Positions 1-5,743 are shown, counted from the stretch's first letter. The stretch is 7,784 nt of DNA from JBHELQ01 sp046262995 (GCA_046262995.1 JBHELQ010000151.1:1-7784); one strand, 5' to 3'. Notes: generated by a model not told the origin, from the sequence alone. Program-made: numbers and translations.

Positions 1-758
1 GCCGCCCGCAGCATCCGCTGGTCGGGGTCCTGCGACGTGCTCGGCGCGACCAGGACGAGCGGGTCGTCGCCCGGCGGGGGCTCGGTGTCGCCAAAGGGCT
101 GCTCCCATAGCAGCGGGCCCGTGATCCGCATCCATGGCTCCCAACCGGCCCGCGGGTATTCGAGCTGGGGAAAGGTCGCGACCAGGGCCAGCTCACGCGA
201 GATGCCGCCGTGCAGGTGCTCGAGGGGCGGTAGACCGACGCGCGCCCGGGCGCCGTTCAGCTCCTCACGCCCGCGCATCTCGCCGGAGGCGAGCAGGGGA
301 CGCGCCAGCGACCACAGCCGCTCGCCGGCACGACTGCGGGGCCGGATTGCGCCGATCGAGTAGGGCGGCAGGCCGCGCTCGTGGGTCGGGAGCACGTGCG
401 GGACGAGCGTCACCCACGGGCGCTCCTCGCACTCGGCCGCCAGCGCCGCGGCTACGGTGAGGATGTCGGCCACCACGACCTCGGGATCGAACTCGCGAAT
501 CAGCGGACGCGTCTCTGCGGCGGCGCGCACGGCCGCCACGTAGGGCTTCAACGGCCGCTCGGCGGTGGGGAACACCTGGTAGACGGGCGCGGCCGCGAAG
601 CGCATGCCCTCGCGCTCGACGTGCTCGCCCCAGCGGTGCCAGGTCTGCAGACAGACGTCGTGGCCGCGGGCCGCCAGCTCCCTGCCGAGCGCGATCGCGG
701 GAAACGCGTGCCCGGGGTCCCCGAAGGCGGCGAGCAGGAAGCGGCGGCGACCGCTCAG
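1..758 (-). CDS. GT1/MGT-type glycosyltransferase, N-terminal part (runs off left edge)
   Basis: The reverse strand is open without a stop from 758 to the window edge, about 252 codons. The product begins MSGRRRFLLAAFGDPGHAFP. The early GDPGH-FPAIALGRELAARGH segment (residues about 13-34) is the nucleotide-sugar glycosyltransferase N-domain pattern (GxxGHxxP, then helix 1) of GT-B fold UGT/MGT enzymes. DPLVLVAPSTSQDPDQ near the left edge matches the start of the C-terminal domain (V-V-S-x-G/S-T), so the sugar-nucleotide site lies outside the window. Family role: transfer of a sugar from an NDP-sugar to a small lipophilic acceptor; the acceptor cannot be told. No ATG, GTG or TTG occurs in frame between the in-frame stop upstream and the GDPGH motif. 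The only candidate is CTG at 758, which overlaps the TGA of the oxidoreductase gene (CTGA). The gene is therefore probably translationally coupled to it. The family call is firm; the start is inferred. Confidence 0.87.
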   Translation of the reverse strand, partial: MSGRRRFLLAAFGDPGHAFPAIALGRELAARGHDVCLQTWHRWGEHVEREGMRFAAAPVYQVFPTAERPLKPYVAAVRAAAETRPLIREFDPEVVVADILTVAAALAAECEERPWVTLVPHVLPTHERGLPPYSIGAIRPRSRAGERLWSLARPLLASGEMRGREELNGARARVGLPPLEHLHGGISRELALVATFPQLEYPRAGWEPWMRITGPLLWEQPFGDTEPPPGDDPLVLVAPSTSQDPDQRMLRA

Positions 759-1786
759 AAAACTTTCCCGAGCTCGCGGATCATGCGCAGGCGAGCCTCA
801 GGATCCGCGGCCACGGGTGTCACGGTCAGGGTTCCGACACCCGCGTCGCGGTAGGCCTGCAGGCGGTCCCCGATCCGGTCCGCCGGGCCGACCAGCGCGA
901 TCGTGTCGATCAGGTCGGGCGGCAGCGCCGCGGCGGCCTCGTCCTTCTTGCCCGACAGGTACAGGTCCTGGACCTCCTTCGCGGCGTCCTCGAAGCCGTA
1001 GCGCTGGATCAGCTGGTTGTAGAAGTTCTTCTCGCGCGAGCCCATCCCGCCGACGTACAGCGCGGTCACCGGGCGCACGGCGTCGCGGGCGCGGTCGACG
1101 TCGTCGTCCACGCAGAGGTTCACCTGGGGCGCGATGTCGAAGCCGTCGAGCGAGCGGCCCGAGCGCTGAGCTCCCTCCTCGAGCAGCTTGCGCGACTCGT
1201 CGACGTTCTCGGGGGAGAAGAAGGTCGGTATCCAGCCGTCGGCGATCTCGCCGGTGAGCTTGGTGTTGTTCGGGCCGATCGCCGCGATGTAGATCGGGAT
1301 GCGGTCCTGAACGGTGCCGATCATCAGCTTCAGCGCCTTGCCGGGACCGTCGGGCAGGGGCAGCGTGTAGGAGCCGCCGTCGTACTCGAGCCGCTCCCGG
1401 GCCAGGGCCTTGCGCAGGATCTCGACGTACTCGCGGGTGCGCTGGAGCTGCTTGGCGAAGCGCTGGCCGTGCCAGCCCTCGGCGACCTGCGGGCCGGAGG
1501 TCCCGATGCCCAGGATCATGCGGCCGTTCGAGAGGTGGTCCAGGGTGGCCGCGGTCATCGCCGTCATGGCCGGCGAGCGGCCGGGCATCTGGAAGATCCC
1601 CGACCCGATCCGGATCCGCTCCGTCTGGGCTGCCAGCCAGCCCAGCACCGTCGCCGTGTCCGAGCCATAGGCCTCGGCCGCCCAGACGGAGTCGAAGCCC
1701 GCCGACTCCGCCTCGCGTACGAGCTGGATCTGCTGGTCGGGCGTGATGCCCAGTCCCCAATAGCCCACCTGGAGTCCGAACCGCAT
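755..1786 (-). CDS. LLM-class F420-dependent oxidoreductase
   Basis: The product is 343 aa, full length for the bacterial luciferase-like (LLM) family, a TIM-barrel fold that uses F420 or FMN. It starts MRFGLQVGYWGLG. Typical segments are AESAGFDSVWAAEAYGSD (26-43), RIRIGSGIFQMPGRSP (58-72), HLSNGRMILGIGTSGPQV (84-101) and the late IADGWIP (181-187). This style recalls the mycobacterial Rv3520c-type F420 oxidoreductases; the substrate is unknown. The start is well supported: AGGAGG at 1792-1797 (read on the minus strand) lies 5 nt before the ATG. The TGA stop at 755-757 overlaps the CTG proposed for the downstream glycosyltransferase, so the two form one operon. A hydride-transfer step on a lipid or small molecule followed or preceded by glycosylation is a reasonable but unproven reading. 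F420 use is assumed from the family rather than proven from residues. Confidence 0.93.
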   Translation of the reverse strand: MRFGLQVGYWGLGITPDQQIQLVREAESAGFDSVWAAEAYGSDTATVLGWLAAQTERIRIGSGIFQMPGRSPAMTAMTAATLDHLSNGRMILGIGTSGPQVAEGWHGQRFAKQLQRTREYVEILRKALARERLEYDGGSYTLPLPDGPGKALKLMIGTVQDRIPIYIAAIGPNNTKLTGEIADGWIPTFFSPENVDESRKLLEEGAQRSGRSLDGFDIAPQVNLCVDDDVDRARDAVRPVTALYVGGMGSREKNFYNQLIQRYGFEDAAKEVQDLYLSGKKDEAAAALPPDLIDTIALVGPADRIGDRLQAYRDAGVGTLTVTPVAADPEARLRMIRELGKVF

Positions 1787-1791
1787 GCAAG

Positions 1792-1797
1792 CCTCCT
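1792..1797 (-). promoter_or_regulatory. Shine-Dalgarno of the LLM oxidoreductase
   Basis: Perfect AGGAGG on the minus strand, 5 nt upstream of the ATG at 1786. It fixes the start and is one of only two consensus-strength SD sites in the window; the other precedes the GH6 gene. Confidence 0.8.
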
Positions 1798-1817
1798 CTC
1801 GCGCCGCCGGTCGCGGC

Positions 1818-1846
1818 TTGAAGTCCTGGGCCTGCCGTCGTAGCCT
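1818..1846 (+). promoter_or_regulatory. Candidate promoter for the 180-aa orphan gene
   Basis: TTGAAG (1818-1823) and TAGCCT (1841-1846) are separated by 17 nt. They match 4/6 and 3/6 of the housekeeping sigma consensus, and TANNNT is the usual actinobacterial -10. A start of transcription about 7 nt past the -10 would leave only about 10 nt of leader before the ATG at 1864, which fits the lack of a Shine-Dalgarno there. It is a pattern match only. Confidence 0.35.
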
Positions 1847-1863
1847 GCAGGCGCGGGCATCCT

Positions 1864-2406
1864 ATGAGACGACGTCGCAGGCCAGCGAACGAGTTACGCA
1901 CAGCCGTCGACTGCCTCCCGCTCGACACGCGGAAGGCCATGATCGACGGAATCGACTCGAGCCGCATCATCGTCGGCGCCTACACGGACCGCGACGGCGG
2001 CGTCTGCCCGATGCTGGCTGCGCACCGGTTCGGTGGGCGGACCAACCTGGCGAGCTTCGCCAGGGCCTGGGACCGCTACACGGGGGCGAAGGGCGGCCGC
2101 CCGCGGCCCGCCAGCGACCGCGAGCGTCGCACCCTCCACACGATGCTCGAGGCGAGCATCGCGCTCGAGGAGCTCGGCGACACGAGCGAGCTCGGACGTG
2201 CGATCGACGAGCACCGCGCCCGGCGCGGCCGCTTCGCCCCGGAGCTGCCCGGCACCGGCGACCGCGATCGCGCACCGGAGCTCCGGCACCGCCACGGCTG
2301 GGCCTGGCTCAGGATCTTCCGCCGCTACGACGCCTACCAGAAGGCGCTGGACGATCTCGAACAGGCGGAGCGCTCGCAGGAAGAGCGCGAGCGCGAACTC
2401 GTCTGA
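1864..2406 (+). CDS. Conserved protein of unknown function, 180 aa
   Basis: I do not recognise a characterised family; similar proteins seem to recur in Thermoleophilia genomes, from memory only. The N-terminus is Arg-rich (MRRRRRPANELR). It is followed by PLDTRKAMIDGID (19-31), a compact hydrophobic block IIVGAYTDRDGGVCPMLAAH (35-54) and FARAWDRYTGAK (65-76). The second half is charged and helical, ending in a probable short coiled coil (155-179, YDAYQKALDDLEQAERSQ...). No signal peptide or membrane segment is seen, so it is probably cytosolic. Cys48 sits in the GGVCPML segment, which looks like the conserved core. No SD is visible; the ATG at 1864 is chosen because the basic N-terminal segment continues smoothly into the core and a promoter-like pair lies just upstream. 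It is divergent from the oxidoreductase operon and convergent with the dehydrogenase, so it is probably monocistronic. Codon use matches its neighbours. The existence of the gene is likely; its function is unknown. Confidence 0.8.
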   Translation: MRRRRRPANELRTAVDCLPLDTRKAMIDGIDSSRIIVGAYTDRDGGVCPMLAAHRFGGRTNLASFARAWDRYTGAKGGRPRPASDRERRTLHTMLEASIALEELGDTSELGRAIDEHRARRGRFAPELPGTGDRDRAPELRHRHGWAWLRIFRRYDAYQKALDDLEQAERSQEERERELV

Positions 2407-2422
2407 GCCGGCGGCCCCCGGC
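2407..2422. terminator. Candidate bidirectional hairpin between convergent genes
   Basis: GCCGG (2407-2411) and CCGGC (2418-2422) form a 5-bp GC stem with a 6-nt loop in the 15-nt gap between the stops of the 180-aa orphan and the SDR gene. There is no T-tract on either side, so termination is only suggested by position and symmetry. Confidence 0.3.
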
Positions 2423-3144
2423 TAGGGGGTGTCGTCGCCCGGCCGGATGAACTGGATCTCCGGGATGATGCAGGCCGGCGAGACCGTGATCAGACAGCGC
2501 ACGGCCTCACCGATGTCCTCGGGCTGGATCATCTCCTCGCGGGGGACGTCCTTGACCCAGTCGGTCATAGCGGTGTCGACGAAGGCCGGGCAGAGCGCGG
2601 TGACCTTGATGCCCTCCTCGGAGAACTCCTTGTGCATCGATTGGCTCAGGCCGACGACGGCGAACTTGGTGGCCGAGTAGGCGGACAGCCAGGCTTCGCC
2701 GCGCTTTCCGGCGATCGAGGCCGTGTTCAGGATCAGTGCCTTACGGTGCTCGGCGCCGGCCTCCTTCAGCATCGAGACGCACTCGCGGGTCATCAGGTAG
2801 ACGGCGCGGAGGTTCACGTCCAGCTGCAGATCGAGCTGCTTCGTGCCCATCTCGCCGATCGGCGCCCCGATCCCGATCCCGGCGTTGTTCATCAGCACGT
2901 CCAGTCGCCCGAAACGCTCCCGGTGGCGCTCAGCCAGTGCCTGGATCTCCTCCTCCTTGGCCATGTTCGCCGGAACGGCCTCGACCTCGAGCCCGTCCGA
3001 GCGCAGGCCCTCGGCGGCCTCTTCGAGCTTCTCGGGTCGCCGCGCCGACAGGGTGATGGCATGGCCCTCCTGGCCCAGGACGCGCGCAGCCGCCAGCCCG
3101 ATTCCGCTGGAGCCGCCGGTGATGAGCGCCGCCCGTTCCGCCAT
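2422..3144 (-). CDS. Short-chain dehydrogenase/reductase (classical SDR)
   Basis: A 240-aa NAD(P)-dependent oxidoreductase of the classical SDR family with a single Rossmann fold, at the usual family length (about 250 aa). Visible motifs in order: cofactor loop TGGSSGIG (9-16); a basic pair after strand 2, SARRPEKL (33-40), which suggests NADPH preference; NNAG (86-89); catalytic Asn111; Ser143 in NTASIAG; Tyr156 and Lys160 in YSATK; and CPAFVDT (185-191) in place of the usual PG-x-V-x-T. The complete Asn-Ser-Tyr-Lys tetrad indicates an active enzyme. The substrate cannot be read from the sequence. The ATG at 3144 gives the normal SDR N-terminus directly before the first strand (MAERAALITGG), with no clear SD before it. 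It is convergent with the 180-aa orphan and divergent from the thioredoxin-like gene, so it is likely a single-gene unit. Confidence 0.94.
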   Translation of the reverse strand: MAERAALITGGSSGIGLAAARVLGQEGHAITLSARRPEKLEEAAEGLRSDGLEVEAVPANMAKEEEIQALAERHRERFGRLDVLMNNAGIGIGAPIGEMGTKQLDLQLDVNLRAVYLMTRECVSMLKEAGAEHRKALILNTASIAGKRGEAWLSAYSATKFAVVGLSQSMHKEFSEEGIKVTALCPAFVDTAMTDWVKDVPREEMIQPEDIGEAVRCLITVSPACIIPEIQFIRPGDDTP

Positions 3145-3214
3145 CGGCGGGGCAGCCTATTTGAATCGCCTGAGGCACGGGGCGGTGGCGGCGCACCGGA
3201 CGGGCGCCGTTCCC

Positions 3215-3220
3215 TACGCT
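3215..3220 (+). promoter_or_regulatory. Candidate -10 box, leaderless start of the Trx-like gene
   Basis: TACGCT (TANNNT type) ends 9 nt before the GTG at 3230. With a typical -10 to +1 distance the transcript would begin at or a few bases before the start codon. No SD exists before the GTG, which agrees with leaderless translation. No convincing -35 is seen. Confidence 0.3.
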
Positions 3221-3229
3221 TGCTCGGTC

Positions 3230-4231
3230 GTGGGTGCTAGACGGGACCTGACCGCGGCGGTGGCGGTGGCGGGGACGCTTGCGGTCGCCCTCGTCGGCGT
3301 GGGATGCGGGTCGGGCGGAGGCGGCGACGGCGGAGCGGAGAAGCCCCCGCCGGTCGCGCAGCCCGAGGACTTTCCGAAGCCGCACGGGCAGACCCTCGAC
3401 CAGCTCCGCAGGCGCTACGGCCTGGGCGGCCCGGTACTGGCGCGGTCCGTGTCCCAGGTGACCACGGGTTGGGACCGAGTCGGCTTCGGGCTCTTCGACC
3501 GCGCTCGGGCGCAGATCGCCGCCGCGCCGGTCGCGCTCTACGTCGCGCGCGAAGGTGGCGGCGCGGCGCGCGGACCATTCCCGGCCCGCTACGAGTCGCT
3601 CAGGGTAGAGCCGAGGTTCCTCAGCCGGTCGGTCTCGACGGACCCGGACGCGGCCCGCAGCGTGTACGTGGCGAGGACGAGGTTCCCGCGTCCGGGCCGC
3701 TACGAGGTGCTCGGTCTGCTCCGCCTCGACCAGCGCCTGGTCGCCGCCACGGCCGCGGACCCGCCTCTGGAGGTGGTGAAGCGCTCGGCCGTCCCGGAGG
3801 TGGGGGACCGGGCGCCGGTCGTACACACGCCCACCGCCACCGACGTCGGCGGCGACCTGAGCAAGATCGACACCCGCGAGCCCCACGACAGCATGCACGA
3901 CACAGACTTCGCCGATGTGGTCGGGAAGAAGCCGGTGATCCTGCTGTTCGCCACGCCGCAGCTCTGCCAGAGCCGGGTCTGCGGGCCTGTGGTCGACATC
4001 GCCGAGCAGGTGAAGGCGGAGCACCCCGGAAAGGCCGCGTTCATCCACATGGAGATCTACAACGACAACCAGGTCAACAACGGATTCCGGCCGCAGGTCG
4101 TCCGCTGGCACCTGCCCACCGAGCCCTGGGTGTTCGCCATCGACCGCCGCGGGCGCGTGGCCGCGCGCATGGAGGGCGCCTTCAGCGTGGGCGAGCTCGA
4201 GCGAGCGCTCGCAACGGCCAGCAGGCGCTAG
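3230..4231 (+). CDS. Exported (probable lipoprotein) with C-terminal thioredoxin-like domain
   Basis: From the GTG at 3230 the product is 333 aa. Arg4, Arg5 and a hydrophobic run (9-24) end at Cys26, followed by a Gly/Ser/Asp linker and then EKPPP; this looks like a lipoprotein signal with Cys26 as the lipidated residue. The box is GVGC, with Gly at -3 instead of the usual Leu/Val, so lipidation is probable rather than certain. Residues about 50-205 look like an extracytoplasmic beta-rich region (VALYVAREGG, SVYVARTRFPRPGRYEVLGLLRL). From about 210 a thioredoxin-like fold follows: a hydrophobic strand KPVILLFATPQL, then Cys246-QSRV-Cys251-GPV, a helix, and strand AAFIHMEIYND. The terminal WVFAIDRRGRVAARMEGAFSVGELERAL is the typical last strands and helix of TlpA/Trx folds. 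The Cys pair is spaced CX4C, not CXXC. A redox or copper-related role outside the cytoplasm is inferred. The reading frame stays open upstream into the SDR gene, but the signal sequence fixes the start near 3230. Confidence 0.85.
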   Translation: MGARRDLTAAVAVAGTLAVALVGVGCGSGGGGDGGAEKPPPVAQPEDFPKPHGQTLDQLRRRYGLGGPVLARSVSQVTTGWDRVGFGLFDRARAQIAAAPVALYVAREGGGAARGPFPARYESLRVEPRFLSRSVSTDPDAARSVYVARTRFPRPGRYEVLGLLRLDQRLVAATAADPPLEVVKRSAVPEVGDRAPVVHTPTATDVGGDLSKIDTREPHDSMHDTDFADVVGKKPVILLFATPQLCQSRVCGPVVDIAEQVKAEHPGKAAFIHMEIYNDNQVNNGFRPQVVRWHLPTEPWVFAIDRRGRVAARMEGAFSVGELERALATASRR

Positions 4232-4240
4232 ACGGCCAAC

Positions 4241-4254
4241 GGGGCTTTAGCCCC
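4241..4254 (+). terminator. Small hairpin after the Trx-like gene
   Basis: GGGGC-TTTA-GCCCC forms a perfect 5-bp stem with a 4-nt loop 9 nt after the TAG at 4229-4231. No T-tract follows, as is common in high-GC actinobacteria. It is a plausible transcription end for the Trx-like gene and would insulate the riboswitch leader downstream. Confidence 0.4.
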
Positions 4255-4340
4255 CTCGAAGGGCAAGAAATACCGCTAATTGCGGCCGTTTTGCGTGACA
4301 GCGCGGCGTATTGGCGGCATGAGTTGTCCGATCCGTTCGT

Positions 4341-4346
4341 TACAGT
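4341..4346 (+). promoter_or_regulatory. Candidate -10 box of the riboswitch transcript
   Basis: TACAGT matches 4/6 of TATAAT and lies 15 nt before the first base of the aptamer P1 stem (4362). The RNA would then start around 4353 with little extra sequence before P1. A -35 at proper spacing is not convincing, so this is tentative. Confidence 0.3.
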
Positions 4347-4361
4347 GCCGAGCGTTCGTGC

Positions 4362-4519
4362 CGAGTCCCCGTCGTGCCCACGGCGGGGAGCGGGGGAACC
4401 GATGGGGCCAGGGGGCCCCGGGGCGAATCGTCGCCAGGGCGCGACGTAGCGCAGTCACTGACTGCGCGAGCCCGTCAGCTAACCCCGTAGGCGCGCAGGG
4501 AACCCAAAGTGAGGACTCG
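4362..4519 (+). ncRNA. c-di-AMP riboswitch aptamer (ydaO/yuaA type)
   Basis: Three conserved strings of the ydaO class occur in the right order: GGGGGAACC (4392-4400), GGGGCGAATCG (4420-4430) and the hallmark CAGCTAACCCCGTAGGCG (4476-4493). Pairing supports it. The 5' strand CGAGTCC (4362-4368) and 3' strand GGACTCG (4513-4519) form a perfect 7-bp closing P1. CCCCGTCG (4367-4374) pairs with CGGCGGGG (4381-4388). GCGCAGTC (4449-4456) pairs with GACTGCGC (4460-4467) as the variable hairpin. The length of about 158 nt fits the class. Known biology: the aptamer binds two c-di-AMP molecules and usually turns expression off; in actinobacteria it often precedes cell-wall hydrolase genes such as rpf. 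Here it lies about 150 nt before a GH6-fold exoprotein on the same strand. Boundaries are drawn at P1. Confidence 0.9.
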
Positions 4520-4533
4520 TTGCGAGAGCAACG
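4518..4533 (+). other. GNRA-capped hairpin at the aptamer 3' edge
   Basis: CGTTGC (4518-4523), loop GAGA (4524-4527) and GCAACG (4528-4533) form a perfect 6-bp stem with a GNRA tetraloop. It shares its first two bases with the last two of P1, so the two stems compete slightly or stack end to end. It may be a structural spacer or part of the switch. Confidence 0.55.
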
Positions 4534-4558
4534 GCGCGCGTCAGCGTGCCGAACGGGG

Positions 4559-4616
4559 GGCGCCTCCGGCGGCCGGCTTCAGGCTGCCGCGATGCGGTCC
4601 GTCGCTCGGAGGCGTC
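4559..4616 (+). other. Long leader stem between aptamer and ribosome binding site
   Basis: CGCCTCCG (4561-4568) is perfectly complementary to CGGAGGCG (4607-4614). The stem can extend outward by a G-U pair and one G-C pair (4559-4560 with 4615-4616). It encloses about 38 GC-rich nt with further local pairing. No U-tract follows, so it does not look like an intrinsic terminator; it could position the downstream switching stem. Confidence 0.5.
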
Positions 4617-4627
4617 GCGTGGCCGTG

Positions 4628-4669
4628 GGGGTTCCTGTCCGGCCCATCTAGCCCTGCAGGAGGAACCCC
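4628..4669 (+). promoter_or_regulatory. SD-sequestering hairpin (candidate riboswitch expression platform)
   Basis: GGGGTTCCT (4628-4636) pairs perfectly over 9 bp with AGGAACCCC (4661-4669), which includes the second half of the AGGAGG ribosome binding site of the GH6 gene. The loop is 24 nt. The same anti-SD strand can also pair, over 7 bp, with GGAACCC at 4499-4505 inside the aptamer 3' part. The two pairings are mutually exclusive, which is the form expected of a translational switch. Complementarity is seen directly; switching is inferred. Confidence 0.6.
4658..4663 (+). promoter_or_regulatory. Shine-Dalgarno of the GH6-like gene
   Basis: AGGAGG lies 9 nt before the ATG at 4673. It decides the start and is partly covered by the 4628-4669 hairpin. 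Confidence 0.85.
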
Positions 4670-4672
4670 ACC

Positions 4673-5743
4673 ATGTTGAACGCGCGCTTCGCCGCTCCCG
4701 TCGGTGTCCTGGCCTTGCTCGTCGCGGTCGTCGTGGCGACGTCCGCCGGCGCAGACCCCTCGTCTTCGGTCGATCCGCGCGGGGTCGATCCGGCGTCGCC
4801 GAACCCGCTCGTCGGGCTGCGCTTCTACGTCGACCACAGCGAGCCCGCCTACCACCTGTACCGACGCTACCGGCACAGGGGGATGCGCCGGCGGGCGGCT
4901 CTGATCTGGCGAATCGCCAAGGAGCCGCGCTTCAAGTGGTTCGGACGCTGGACCCGGGGCGGCGGCGGGATGGTGCACAAGGTCCGCTCGTGGCTGCGGC
5001 GCGCGCACAGGACCCAGCCCGGCTCGGTGCCCCTCATGGTGGTGATGCGCCACCAGGGCAAGGGCTGCGGGGCGAGCTACACGGGCGGAGGAGCGCGCGA
5101 GGACGCGCGTCACCGCAAGTGGATTCGCCGCTTCGCGCGCGCGATCGGCGGCCGCCGGGTCGTGATCGGCTACGAGCCCGACTCGCTCGGCACGGTGGAC
5201 TGCCTCTCGCGTTCCCGGCGCATGGCCCGCCTGCGGCTCCTGCGCTACGGGGTCGACGTGCTGTCGAAGCTCCCCAACGCCACCATCTACCTCGAGGGCG
5301 GCGCTTCGGACTGGGAGCCGGCCCGCCGCACGGCGTGGCAGCTGCGCTACATCGGCATCAGCAAGGTGCGCGGCTTCATGCTGAACGTCACGCACTTCGA
5401 CTGGACCGTGAACAACGTCCGTCACGGCCTGAGGATCTCGCGCCTAACGGGGGGGAAGCCGTTCATCGTCTCGACGGCGTTCAACGGGCGGGGGCCGATT
5501 CACGTCCGCACCGGCTCCAGGCACAGGATCAACGTCTGGTGCAACCCGCGCGGGCGCGGACTCGGAAGAGCGCCCACCACCGACACCATGCACCCGAAGG
5601 TCGACGCCTACATGTGGATCGGCCGGCCCGGCTATTCCGCCGGGGGCTGCAACGGCGGCCGGCGGCGGGTTGGCTCCTGGTGGCCGACCCGAGCCCTTAC
5701 CCTGGCACGGTACGCCACGGCCTGGGAGCGGCCCCCGCGATAG
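4673..5743 (+). CDS. Secreted glycoside hydrolase family 6-like protein with atypical active site
   Basis: A 356-aa product with a clear Sec signal: Arg5, hydrophobic 8-22, and cleavage likely after TSAGA (27). The mature part follows GH6 (beta-1,4-glucanase/cellobiohydrolase) throughout: NPLVGLRFYVD (44-54), AKEPRFKWFGRW (82-93), PLMVVMRHQGKGCGASYTGGG (120-140), VVIGYEPDSLG (163-173), ATIYLEGGASDW (203-214), GFMLNVTHF (234-242), NVWCNPRGRGLG (287-298), PTTDTMHPKVDAYMWI (301-316), CNGG (326-329) and WWPTRAL (336-342). Asp170 in EPDSLG is the family catalytic acid. Cys132/Cys177 and Cys290/Cys326 match the two GH6 disulfides. Against the usual G-R-D-C and W-I-K-x-P-G-E-S-D-G motifs it has GKGC (Gly131 for Asp) and WIGRPGYSAGG (Gly317 for Lys, Tyr321 for Glu, Ala323 for Asp). 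Activity may be lost or altered. No carbohydrate-binding module is present. It is preceded by a c-di-AMP riboswitch and probably transcribed alone. Confidence 0.92.
   Translation: MLNARFAAPVGVLALLVAVVVATSAGADPSSSVDPRGVDPASPNPLVGLRFYVDHSEPAYHLYRRYRHRGMRRRAALIWRIAKEPRFKWFGRWTRGGGGMVHKVRSWLRRAHRTQPGSVPLMVVMRHQGKGCGASYTGGGAREDARHRKWIRRFARAIGGRRVVIGYEPDSLGTVDCLSRSRRMARLRLLRYGVDVLSKLPNATIYLEGGASDWEPARRTAWQLRYIGISKVRGFMLNVTHFDWTVNNVRHGLRISRLTGGKPFIVSTAFNGRGPIHVRTGSRHRINVWCNPRGRGLGRAPTTDTMHPKVDAYMWIGRPGYSAGGCNGGRRRVGSWWPTRALTLARYATAWERPPR

Noticed and set aside
798..1970. 390-codon minus-strand ORF over the oxidoreductase
   Set aside because: It is an out-of-frame shadow of the LLM gene; the protein is low-complexity Arg/Gly/Ala/Pro and matches no family.
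2843..3229. N-terminal extension of the Trx-like gene back to an ATG at 2843
   Set aside because: It would overlap the SDR gene antisense by about 300 nt, and the lipoprotein-like signal begins at 3230.
2930..4111. 393-codon minus-strand ORF opposite the Trx-like gene
   Set aside because: Composition is that of antisense GC-rich coding DNA, and it overlaps the SDR start region; the plus-strand gene has clear signal and fold motifs.
4541..5425. 294-codon minus-strand ORF over the riboswitch leader and GH6 gene
   Set aside because: Antisense shadow; the plus strand holds a recognised secreted GH6-like protein with an SD.
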